The notes: generated by a model from the letters alone, not told the origin. A DNA stretch of 6,213 nt from an uncultured Gammaproteobacteria bacterium (GCA_929200485.1 CAKMZU010000193.1:568-6780), one strand, 5' to 3'; shown: positions 1-6,032, counted from the first letter of the stretch. Numbers and translations: made by a program.

Positions 1-351
1 GTTAAGAGGGGCGAGCAGGTTGAGTGCTATAATTTTTTCGGAGAAACGCGGTGAGGCAGTGGCAGCATCGGCAAAAGGGGCACCGCCAGCATTGTTCACC
101 AAGACATCCAGAGTGCCTTGTTGCGCTTTGGCAAATTCCATCAGTTCATTGACCTGATCTATATCTCGCACATCGCAGGCTTTGAAAATGGCCTGATTTT
201 CATCGACTTGAGGTAAAACGTCAGGCGCATTCCGACCACAAATAACAACACAGGCCCCTTGCTTAAGAAAGACTTCGGTGATGCCTTTGCCGACGCCTTT
301 ACCGCCGCCTGTGACGACAACGGTTTTGCCTGAAAAATCTAATTTATCCAT
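1..351 (-). CDS. Short-chain dehydrogenase/reductase (SDR), N-terminal part, cut by window edge
   Basis: The first 117 codons of a classical SDR oxidoreductase are present; the rest lies beyond position 1. The translation starts MDKLDFSGKTVVVTGG and shows the Rossmann cofactor motif TGGGKGVG (residues 14-21), an Arg after the second strand (CGR, 38-40) that often marks NADP(H) preference, the adenine-contacting CDVRD (59-63), NNAG (86-89) and the structural Asn in ALNLLAP (109-115). The catalytic Ser, Tyr and Lys would lie outside the window, so activity cannot be judged and the substrate is unknown. No insertion of the type seen in mycofactocin-linked SDRs is evident next to the nucleotide-binding loop. 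ATG at 349-351 is the first possible start, because an in-frame TAG lies five codons upstream. The Shine-Dalgarno sequence is poor. The gene diverges from the F420 operon. SDRs normally use NAD(P) rather than F420, so a functional link is only suggested by position. Confidence 0.92.
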   Translation of the reverse strand, partial: MDKLDFSGKTVVVTGGGKGVGKGITEVFLKQGACVVICGRNAPDVLPQVDENQAIFKACDVRDIDQVNELMEFAKAQQGTLDVLVNNAGGAPFADAATASPRFSEKIIALNLLAPLN

Positions 352-391
352 CTTCTTATAACTCTAATTCGACTCAAACTATGAAAGGAGG

Positions 392-418
392 GATTGTAAC
401 CAATCTATTAGCTGATTG
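392..418. repeat. Three GATTG/CAATC half-sites in the divergent intergenic region
   Basis: GATTG (392-396), CAATC (401-405) and GATTG (414-418) occur within 27 bp, so the middle copy forms an inverted repeat with either neighbour (4-nt and 8-nt spacers). The left copy overlaps the candidate -10 element of the SDR promoter and the right copy abuts its -35. The layout would suit a repressor or activator site acting on the divergent genes, but the arms are only 5 bp and chance occurrence in AT-rich DNA is quite possible. Confidence 0.25.
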
Positions 419-422
419 AAAA
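393..422 (-). promoter_or_regulatory. Candidate promoter for the divergent SDR gene
   Basis: Read on the minus strand, TTTTCA (417-422) lies 18 bp upstream of TACAAT (393-398), which matches five of six bases of the -10 consensus. Transcription would begin near 386, giving a leader of about 35 nt before the SDR ATG at 351. The -35 match is only four of six, so this is a tentative call based on hexamers alone. Confidence 0.35.
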
Positions 423-449
423 CGTCAATAAGGAATCGGAAAATGCCCC

Positions 450-478
450 TTGCTAAGGGTTGTAAACCCGCGTATAAA
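450..478 (+). promoter_or_regulatory. Candidate sigma70 promoter of the F420 operon
   Basis: TTGCTA (450-455) and TATAAA (473-478) are separated by exactly 17 bp and match four and five of six consensus bases. The expected transcription start is near 485, leaving a leader of about 26 nt before the npdG ATG at 511. This position also argues against the GTG at 481 as the npdG start. It is the only good promoter-like pair seen ahead of the operon. The remaining junctions are too tight to need their own promoters. Confidence 0.55.
457..469. promoter_or_regulatory. Inverted repeat in the promoter spacer, possible operator
   Basis: GGGTT (457-461) and AACCC (465-469) form a perfect 5-bp inverted repeat around GTA, lying wholly between the -35 and -10 hexamers of the candidate npdG promoter. 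A regulator bound here would compete with or remodel RNA polymerase. No matching regulator gene is in the window, and the arms are short, so the operator role is an inference. Confidence 0.3.
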
Positions 479-510
479 TCGTGCTAAAAGTTGAGAGACA
501 TAGGTGTTAC

Positions 511-1176
511 ATGAGTCAGGCAATTGGTTCCATTGCTATTTTGGGCGGTACGGGTGCGTTAGGTGGTGGTTTGGCCAGACGCTGGTCGAAAGCGGGCTTT
601 GATGTCATTATTGGTTCACGAACCAAAGAGAAAGCTGCCGATGCTGTCATCAAGTTAAAAGAGGTATTAGGTGATGAGATAAAAGTATCGGCCGATGACA
701 ATGTCAGTGCAGCGAAAGCGGCCGACCTTGTGGTGTTAACCGTACCTTATGCGCATCATGCAAATACGCTTTCTGCTGTTAAGGCTGAGCTACAAGGCAA
801 GATTTTGATTGATGTGACTGTGCCATTGCGTCCACCAAAAGTCGGGACAGTTCAATTGCCTGAAGCAGGCAGTGCAGCTCAGGAAGCTCAAGCACTATTA
901 GGTGAAGAAGTTAAAGTCGTCTCTGCGTTCCAAAACGTTGCGGCTGACCATTTAAATAGCGACCGTGAAATCGATTGTGATGTGTTGGTGGCAGGCAATA
1001 ATAAAGAAGCACGTCAGTTAGTCGTTGGTCTCGTTGAAGCGGCCGGCATGAAAGGTTTTTCTATTGGACCTGTAGCAAATTCTGCGGCTTCCGAAGCATT
1101 AACTTCCGTATTAATTCAAATTAACCGTCAGTTTAAATGTCATGCTGGCATTAAAATTTCTGGTTTACCCGAATAG
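511..1176 (+). CDS. npdG: F420H2:NADP oxidoreductase (F420-dependent NADP reductase)
   Basis: This 221-residue protein belongs to the NpdG/Fno family, which moves hydride between F420 and NADP(H) in the cytoplasm. The N-terminal Rossmann motif is AILGGTGALGGGLARR (residues 9-24). The GSRTKEKA segment (35-42) carries the Ser-Arg pair that in archaeal Fno reads the NADP 2'-phosphate. Further family blocks are VVLTVPYAHHANTL (74-87), VVSAFQNVAADHL (136-148) and the C-terminal GPVANSAASEALTSVLIQIN (186-205), and the length matches archaeal Fno (about 212). The ATG at 511 is chosen over the in-frame GTG at 481 because family members start just before the first strand, because AGGTG (502-506) precedes it, and because the promoter would place the transcript start after 481. 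As first gene of the operon it probably supplies F420H2 from NADPH. The reverse direction is possible. Spacing to cofE is 20 bp. Confidence 0.93.
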   Translation: MSQAIGSIAILGGTGALGGGLARRWSKAGFDVIIGSRTKEKAADAVIKLKEVLGDEIKVSADDNVSAAKAADLVVLTVPYAHHANTLSAVKAELQGKILIDVTVPLRPPKVGTVQLPEAGSAAQEAQALLGEEVKVVSAFQNVAADHLNSDREIDCDVLVAGNNKEARQLVVGLVEAAGMKGFSIGPVANSAASEALTSVLIQINRQFKCHAGIKISGLPE

Positions 1177-1196
1177 CCTAACTGACGGCAACTAGT

Positions 1197-1949
1197 ATGG
1201 AATTAATTGCACTGACTAACTTTCCTGAAGTGTTGCCAGGTGATGATCTGTCAACACTTCTGATTGAAGCCATTGAGAAACAAGGTTTGGTTTTGAATCA
1301 GGGCGACATCGTTGCGATGGCGCAAAAAATTGTCTCCAAGGCCGAAAACCGATATGTCACGCTTGATGAGGTTGTGCCGACAGATGAAGCGATACAGCTT
1401 GCCAAAGACATTGATAAAGAACCTGGCATTACTCAGTTGATTTTAGATGAGTCGGTTGACATTGTTCGCAAGCGTCCGGGGGTTGTTATCGTAGAACATA
1501 ACCAGGGTTATGTGCATGCCAATGCCGGGATTGATCGATCAAATCTGCCTTCGTCTGAGAAAGAGCGTGTGTTACTTTTGCCGGTAGATGCGAATCAAAG
1601 TGCAGAAGCCTTGAATAAAAAACTGGCGTCGCATTTTGGGTGTGATCTAGGGGTTATTATCAATGACAGTGCCGGAAGAGCATGGCGAGAGGGTACCGAG
1701 GGTTTTGCCATCGGTATTGCCGGATTTAATCCCTTGATTAATCTGATTGGTAAAAAAGACCGTAATGGCCGCGTGATGGAGATAACCCAAGTGGCCGTGG
1801 GTGACGAATTAGCCGCGGCTGCTTCATTTATGATGGGGCAGGCAGATGAAGGAACACCCGTCGTCGTGATTAAAGGCGCTAACGTCGAATTAGGCACGTT
1901 TGATGCGAAATGCCTGATTCGTGATAAGCAGTTCGATATGTTTCGGTAG
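1197..1949 (+). CDS. cofE: Coenzyme F420-0:L-glutamate ligase, stand-alone form
   Basis: CofE uses GTP to attach glutamates to F420-0, first by an alpha-amide link and then by gamma links. The protein has 250 residues, as in archaeal CofE. Family landmarks are AQKIVSKAEN (42-51), HANAGIDRSN (107-116) with the metal-site Asp at 113, INDSAGRAWREGTEGFAIG (155-173) with Asp157 and the GRxWR element, and GDELAAAASFMMGQ (202-215). It lacks the C-terminal nitroreductase-like domain that mycobacterial FbiB carries, which reduces dehydro-F420. In the stretch after AIGIAG the sequence is NPLINLIGKKD (178-188), where many homologues have Asp and Arg or Tyr at the INL-I positions; the effect is unknown. 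The ATG at 1197 has no strong ribosome-binding site (at best GACGG at 1183-1187), so coupling to npdG translation is plausible. The cofD start follows 28 bp after the stop. Confidence 0.96.
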   Translation: MELIALTNFPEVLPGDDLSTLLIEAIEKQGLVLNQGDIVAMAQKIVSKAENRYVTLDEVVPTDEAIQLAKDIDKEPGITQLILDESVDIVRKRPGVVIVEHNQGYVHANAGIDRSNLPSSEKERVLLLPVDANQSAEALNKKLASHFGCDLGVIINDSAGRAWREGTEGFAIGIAGFNPLINLIGKKDRNGRVMEITQVAVGDELAAAASFMMGQADEGTPVVVIKGANVELGTFDAKCLIRDKQFDMFR

Positions 1950-1964
1950 TTGTGCAAATTCAAT

Positions 1965-1980
1965 AGGGGGACCTCCTTTG
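1965..1980 (+). promoter_or_regulatory. Ribosome-binding site of cofD, foldable into a small hairpin, with TTG start
   Basis: AGGGGGA (1965-1971) is a strong Shine-Dalgarno sequence 6 nt ahead of TTG (1978-1980), which decides the cofD start. The six bases between them are a pyrimidine block, so AGGGG (1965-1969) can pair with CTCCT (1973-1977) across the 3-nt loop GAC, giving five pairs with one G-U. In RNA this would hide the ribosome site. Ribosomes finishing cofE at 1949 could open it, which would couple cofD translation to cofE. The pairing is seen in the sequence; the control is inferred. Confidence 0.5.
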
Positions 1981-2907
1981 TCAGTCATTGCACTTAGTGG
2001 TGGGGTTGGCGGTGCAAAATTAGCGCTCGGCCTATCCGCTCAGCTTTCGTCAGAAGAATTAGCCATTATTGCCAATACCGGTGATGATGGTTTTCATTCT
2101 GGTCTATTGGTTTGCCCGGATATAGATACCCTGATTTATACCTTATCTGGCCAAAGCCACTCTGAACAAGGCTGGGGATTACAGAATGAATCCTGGAGTG
2201 TCTTTGATCAGCTTGAAAAAATGGGTGGTGAAACCTGGTTTCGATTAGGTGATAAGGACCTGGCCACGCATTTATTTCGAGCAGAACGTTTACAGCAAGG
2301 ACAAAGTCTAACCCATGTCACGGCTGCACTATGTAAGGCACATGGCATCCCTCCCAATATTTATCCTATGTGTAATGAGCCACTGCAAACCAAGCTTAAG
2401 ATTGAAGGTGGAAGAGTATTGGACTTTCATGAGTACTTTGTTAAAGAGCAGTGTAAGCCAAAAGTTAAACAAATACAGTTTGTAGGTGAGCCTTCACTAT
2501 CAAATGAAATCGTCGCGTTAATAGAGCGGCATGATAGATTAATTATGTGTCCATCGAATCCTTTTTTAAGTATTGATCCGATTTTACAAGTGTCGGGGTT
2601 GCAATCGAAAATCGTCAACGAAATACCCAAGCGTTTAGTGGTCTCGCCTATCATCAACGGGCAAGCAGTTAAGGGGCCTACAGCTAAATTGATGCAGGAG
2701 TTAGCCTTGCCTGTGACCAACGAAAGCGTGGCAAAAAAATATCAGACTCTGGCAACGCATATAATTATCGATCAGCAGGATAAGCAGGATAGGGCATCGC
2801 TTGAGGCAATGGGATTGAAGGTGTTAGTGACTAACACCTTGATGAAAACACTCGACGATAAAAAGCAGTTGGCAGAGGACGCCCTAAACTTTTTAGATCG
2901 TACCTGA
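1978..2907 (+). CDS. cofD: 2-phospho-L-lactate (or analogue) transferase forming F420-0
   Basis: CofD joins the guanylyl-activated phosphoacid made by CofC to FO, releasing GMP and producing F420-0 or a dehydro or 3-phosphoglycerate variant. With the TTG start it has 309 residues, the normal family length. Visible blocks are IALSGGVGGAKLALGL (4-19), the nucleotide loop; NTGDDGFHSGLLVCPDIDT (33-51), an acidic metal/FO site; GGETWFRLGDKDLATH (83-98); CPSNPFLSIDPIL (191-203); and VSPIINGQAVKGPTAK (222-237). An upstream in-frame GTG at 1921 would overlap cofE and add 19 residues unlike any CofD N-terminus, so TTG 1978 with its strong Shine-Dalgarno site is preferred. The 3' part contains a perfect inverted repeat (2818-2840). 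The stop at 2905-2907 overlaps the ribosome site of cofC, so the two are probably translationally coupled. FbiA is the mycobacterial equivalent. Confidence 0.96.
   Translation: MSVIALSGGVGGAKLALGLSAQLSSEELAIIANTGDDGFHSGLLVCPDIDTLIYTLSGQSHSEQGWGLQNESWSVFDQLEKMGGETWFRLGDKDLATHLFRAERLQQGQSLTHVTAALCKAHGIPPNIYPMCNEPLQTKLKIEGGRVLDFHEYFVKEQCKPKVKQIQFVGEPSLSNEIVALIERHDRLIMCPSNPFLSIDPILQVSGLQSKIVNEIPKRLVVSPIINGQAVKGPTAKLMQELALPVTNESVAKKYQTLATHIIIDQQDKQDRASLEAMGLKVLVTNTLMKTLDDKKQLAEDALNFLDRT
2818..2840. repeat. Perfect 23-nt inverted repeat inside cofD
   Basis: AAGGTGTTAG (2818-2827) and CTAACACCTT (2831-2840) are exact reverse complements around TGA; the outer bases of that loop are also complementary, so the symmetry extends to 11-nt arms about one G. 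It encodes KVLVTNTL near the CofD C-terminus and ends 65 nt before the stop codon. There is no U-tract after it, so it is not a standard terminator. It could be an mRNA hairpin affecting stability or polarity, a protein-binding site, or coincidence. Confidence 0.6.
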
Positions 2908-2910
2908 GGG
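2906..2910 (+). promoter_or_regulatory. Ribosome-binding site of cofC, overlapping the cofD stop codon
   Basis: GAGGG begins inside the cofD TGA stop. It sits 6 nt before ATG 2917 but directly touches ATG 2911, so it favours 2917 as the true cofC start and suggests re-initiation by ribosomes ending cofD. Confidence 0.55.
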
Positions 2911-2916
2911 ATGGGA

Positions 2917-3585
2917 ATGATTACGGCCATTGTCCCTATTCGTGGATTTCATGAAGGTAAAACCCGACTTGGGGATGTATTGACAGAGTCTGATCGGTTC
3001 AAATTAATCCAATCGATGGCGTCGAATGTTGTTAACGCTCTGGATAAAGCATCGATTATTGATCGGGTCGTTATTGTTACCAAAGACCGTCAGGTGGTTG
3101 ATTACTTCGAGACCCATTTCAACAGCGAAAAAATATCAGGGCTAATTGAGCAGCCCAGTGATGATTTGAATTCTGCTTTGGAGAGCGCGATCGCATCCTT
3201 AGATAGCAATATCAATGATAAAGTGTTGTTGATGCATGGAGATTTACCGCTGATTTCACCTGAGGCGGTTGAATTTTTTGTCCAGCATCATGAAGCGGGA
3301 TTGTTGATCAGCCCTTGTCATTTAGGCTTGGGAACCAATGCCATCGTGATGAATGTTTCAAAGAGAATTCCGCTACAGTTTGGTGAAGGCAGTTTTCAAA
3401 AACATCTCGCGAGTGCAGACTCTCTAGAGATGTCAGTTCGCATTGTTTCAATCCCTGCGATCGCAATAGACATGGATACGAAAAGTGATTGGGTTACTTT
3501 ACAAACCAGTGGCCTTGGGACAGACTGCCCCCACTTATTCGATAGACTTTTAACCAATAATGACAATGGCTATGACAAGCGATAA
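2917..3585 (+). CDS. cofC: Phospho(enol)pyruvate/phospholactate/phosphoglycerate guanylyltransferase
   Basis: CofC (FbiD in mycobacteria) uses GTP and a three-carbon phosphoacid to make the unstable donor consumed by CofD. The 222-residue protein has a nucleotidyltransferase fold: VPIRGFHEGKTRL (6-18) with the basic GTP loop, VVIVTKD (51-57), DLNSALESA (83-91), MHGDLPLI (106-113) with metal-binding Asp109, GLGTNAIVM (137-145), FGEGSFQKHLASA (155-167) and IDMDTKSDW (184-192) with the second metal Asp. Known substrates differ by lineage: 2-phospholactate in archaea, phosphoenolpyruvate in actinobacteria, 3-phosphoglycerate in Mycetohabitans rhizoxinica. The sequence does not settle which applies here. 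Pro-Cys (133-134) stands where many relatives have Pro-Asp. ATG 2911 is an alternative start adding two residues. The 3' end overlaps fbiC by up to 26 bp in another frame. Confidence 0.94.
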   Translation: MITAIVPIRGFHEGKTRLGDVLTESDRFKLIQSMASNVVNALDKASIIDRVVIVTKDRQVVDYFETHFNSEKISGLIEQPSDDLNSALESAIASLDSNINDKVLLMHGDLPLISPEAVEFFVQHHEAGLLISPCHLGLGTNAIVMNVSKRIPLQFGEGSFQKHLASADSLEMSVRIVSIPAIAIDMDTKSDWVTLQTSGLGTDCPHLFDRLLTNNDNGYDKR

Positions 3586-5974
3586 CAAATCCCCATTGAT
3601 CGGCTTTGCCGAAAACCCTGTCGGCGATTTGGCATCCTATCGATTGAGTAAAGGTGCATTAACCGCTTTAGCTGAATATACTGATATTTCAGCAATGATT
3701 AATCTTGCTGCACAGGTTAGAGATAGTAAGTATTCGCAAACCATCACCTATTCTAAAAACGTTTTTATCCCATTGACCCACCTTTGTCGAGACGTTTGCC
3801 ATTATTGCACTTTTGCCAAAACCCCAAAATTTATCCAAAAGCCTTATATCCCCGTTGATGAAATTATTGAATCGGTCAACAAGGCCAAAATGGTCGGCTG
3901 TAAAGAAGTGCTTTTTACGTTGGGAGAAAAACCGGAATTACGCTACCAAACCGCTAGAGATGCGCTCGATGAAATGGGTTTTGACTCTACCATTGACTAT
4001 GTGGCGCATGTGGCGGAAGAGGTCGTCAAGCAAACAGGGCTGATTCCTCACTTAAACCCCGGCACAATGACGCTTGAAGAGATCAAAAAGCTTAGACCTT
4101 TTGCCGGATCTATGGGGATTATGTTGGAGTCATTGTCTGAGCGGCTCTGCGAAAAAGGGATGCCGCATTATGGCTCGCCAGATAAAGCACCTGCCGCGCG
4201 TTTGGCTACGCTAAGAGCAGCCGGTGTTGCCAAAGTCCCCTTTACGACAGGGATATTAATTGGCATAGGAGAAACCCGCCTTGAGCGATTAGAGTCGTTA
4301 ATGGCAATTAGGGATATTCATGATGAGTATGGCCATATTCAAGAAGTGATTATTCAAAATTTTAAAGCGAAACCTGATACCCTAATGCACTCTGCGCCAG
4401 AGCCGGATTTGAATGAATTATTATGGACGCTGGCCGCTGCCCGATTGATTTTAGGTGCCGCTATTTCGGTTCAGGTGCCACCTAATTTAAGCCCGGGTAT
4501 TCTGGTGCAGCTTGTTGATGCAGGCATTGATGACTGGGGTGGTGTCTCTCCTGTCACTCCGGATTATGTTAACCCTGAAGCACCTTGGCCTGAAATATTG
4601 ACCCTCACTGAGCAAACCGTTCTGACGGGTAAAGTATTGGTTGAGCGGATGACCTTGCACCCTGTCTATATTCGAGATTATCAAACCTGGTTAGATCCAA
4701 GCCTCAAAAAACATGTGTTGCCCTTTGTGGATGCTGATGGTCTGGTCAAAGAAGACAACTGGTTACCGGGATTAAGCGAACATGCCCCAAAGGTTCATGT
4801 CCCGGAGGCTGCCAAGGTTAGCCCTGAAATAGAAGATATATTATCACACCATAGAATAGGCAGTGAGTTGTCCAGCGATGCGATTATCCGCTTATTTCAG
4901 GCTAGAGGTTCGGATTATCAGGCGGTTTGTGACTATGCTGATCGGATTAGACAGCAGGTTTCAGGTGATAAGATCAGCTATGTCGTGAATCGAAATATTA
5001 ACTACACCAACATTTGTTATTTTAATTGTAAGTTTTGTGCATTTTCTAAAGGTAAGCAGCACGAAAGTTTACGAGGTAAACCCTATAAAATCTCGCTTGA
5101 AGAAATTGAGCGACGGGTTCTCGAAGCGGATGAAAAAGGGGCAAGTGAGATAACGCTGCAAGGCGGTATTCATCCAGACTATGATGGCAATACTTATCTG
5201 GATATATGTAAGGCAGTGAAATCGGTTACGCCTCATATGCACATTCATGGCTTTACGCCATTGGAGATTTGGCAGGGGGCTGAAACACTGGGGCTGTCTA
5301 TTTCTGATTATCTGGTTAAATTAAAAGATGCAGGCCTGGATACAATCCCGGGGACAGCAGCAGAAATACTTCATGATGATGTTAGAGACGTATTGTGTTC
5401 TGACAAAATAAATACTGAGCAGTGGTTATACGTTATGGAGCAAGCCCATAATTTAGGGATTCGAAGTACAGCAACCATTATGTTCGGTCATATTGAAGGC
5501 TATGAACATTGGGCGTCACATCTTATTGCGTTAAGAGACCTTCAGAAAAAAACCAATGGTTTTACTGAATTGGTGCCTCTGCCTTTCGTCGCTGATCAAT
5601 CGCCTATTTTTTACCGAGGGCAATCTCGAAAAGGCCCATCCTTTCGTGAATCTATATTAATGCATGCGGTGTCAAGGATTGTTCTTTCAGGCTTTATTGA
5701 TAATATTCAGGCGTCCTGGGTAAAACTTGGAATTGAAGGTGCAAAGGTTGCTTTAAATGCTGGCGCAAATGATATCGGCGGCACGCTAATGAATGAAACC
5801 ATCACTAAATCAGCAGGTGCCACTCACGGGCAGGAAGTCACAGCGTTTGAAATGGAGCGAATCATTCGGAGTATCCATCGAGAGCCAAGGTTACGAAATA
5901 CCGTCTATGAGACAAGGGAAATGCTGAGACAAGCCGCGATAAATAACAACATCAATGTGATGGCTATTTCTTAA
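3560..5974 (+). CDS. fbiC: FO synthase, fused CofG-CofH radical-SAM enzyme
   Basis: FbiC makes the deazaflavin chromophore FO from L-tyrosine and 5-amino-6-ribitylamino-uracil with two radical-SAM centres. The 804-residue protein holds both halves. The CofG half (about 60-375) has its cluster motif CRDVCHYC (Cys76, 80, 83), FTLGEKPE (119-126) and GGVSPVTPDYVNPEAPWP (327-344). A linker spans about 380-425. The CofH half (about 430-800) has CYFNCKFC (Cys486, 490, 493), LQGGIHPD (533-540), HIHGFTPLEI (561-570) and PGTAAEIL (597-604). All six cluster cysteines are present, so both halves should be active. Separate CofG and CofH are usual in archaea; fusion is usual in actinobacteria and proteobacteria. 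In-frame ATGs at 3560, 3566 and 3572 all lie inside the end of cofC and none has a clear Shine-Dalgarno site, so the exact start is uncertain by four residues and translation is probably coupled to cofC. It is the last gene of the operon. Confidence 0.97.
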   Translation: MTMAMTSDNKSPLIGFAENPVGDLASYRLSKGALTALAEYTDISAMINLAAQVRDSKYSQTITYSKNVFIPLTHLCRDVCHYCTFAKTPKFIQKPYIPVDEIIESVNKAKMVGCKEVLFTLGEKPELRYQTARDALDEMGFDSTIDYVAHVAEEVVKQTGLIPHLNPGTMTLEEIKKLRPFAGSMGIMLESLSERLCEKGMPHYGSPDKAPAARLATLRAAGVAKVPFTTGILIGIGETRLERLESLMAIRDIHDEYGHIQEVIIQNFKAKPDTLMHSAPEPDLNELLWTLAAARLILGAAISVQVPPNLSPGILVQLVDAGIDDWGGVSPVTPDYVNPEAPWPEILTLTEQTVLTGKVLVERMTLHPVYIRDYQTWLDPSLKKHVLPFVDADGLVKEDNWLPGLSEHAPKVHVPEAAKVSPEIEDILSHHRIGSELSSDAIIRLFQARGSDYQAVCDYADRIRQQVSGDKISYVVNRNINYTNICYFNCKFCAFSKGKQHESLRGKPYKISLEEIERRVLEADEKGASEITLQGGIHPDYDGNTYLDICKAVKSVTPHMHIHGFTPLEIWQGAETLGLSISDYLVKLKDAGLDTIPGTAAEILHDDVRDVLCSDKINTEQWLYVMEQAHNLGIRSTATIMFGHIEGYEHWASHLIALRDLQKKTNGFTELVPLPFVADQSPIFYRGQSRKGPSFRESILMHAVSRIVLSGFIDNIQASWVKLGIEGAKVALNAGANDIGGTLMNETITKSAGATHGQEVTAFEMERIIRSIHREPRLRNTVYETREMLRQAAINNNINVMAIS

Positions 5975-5999
5975 CGTCTATTTAAAAGAATATATCGGA

Positions 6000-6032
6000 C
6001 AAGTTTCTAAACTTGCTTGAAGGTCTTAAGAC
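6000..6032. repeat. Two adjacent inverted repeats downstream of fbiC
   Basis: CAAGTTT (6000-6006) and AAACTTG (6009-6015) form a perfect 7-bp repeat around CT, followed by the perfect 10-bp palindrome GTCTTAAGAC (6023-6032). They begin 25 bp after the fbiC stop, where a transcript end would be expected. The stems are AT-rich and no run of T follows directly; TTTTT appears only at 6046-6050. A strong intrinsic terminator is therefore not shown. They may be weak termination or RNA 3'-end stabilising hairpins. Confidence 0.35.

Noticed and set aside
381..419. 12-codon ATG reading frame containing AAAGGAGGG in the intergenic region
   Set aside because: It has no ribosome site of its own, and the GGAGG inside it is followed only by TTG TAA at initiation distance, so no gene is started. 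It is probably coincidental.
481..510. Ten-residue N-terminal extension of npdG from a GTG at 481
   Set aside because: It lies at the expected transcription start of the candidate promoter and has no ribosome site. It also adds residues before a normal family N-terminus at 511.
1595..1963. Long minus-strand reading frame opposite cofE, and similar ones opposite npdG, cofD and fbiC
   Set aside because: These are antisense shadows of well-supported genes and their translations match no recognisable family.
1921..1977. Upstream GTG start for cofD overlapping cofE
   Set aside because: The 19 extra residues do not resemble CofD and no Shine-Dalgarno site precedes 1921, while a strong one precedes TTG 1978.
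3187..3464. Two GCGATCGC octamers (3187-3194 and 3457-3464), the HIP1 motif abundant in cyanobacteria
   Set aside because: Only two copies occur, both encoding Ala-Ile-Ala in cofC, and nothing else in the window suggests cyanobacterial origin.
4474..4484. Palindrome AGGTG-C-CACCT inside fbiC
   Set aside because: The arms are only 5 bp within a coding region and fall in the range expected by chance over 6 kb.
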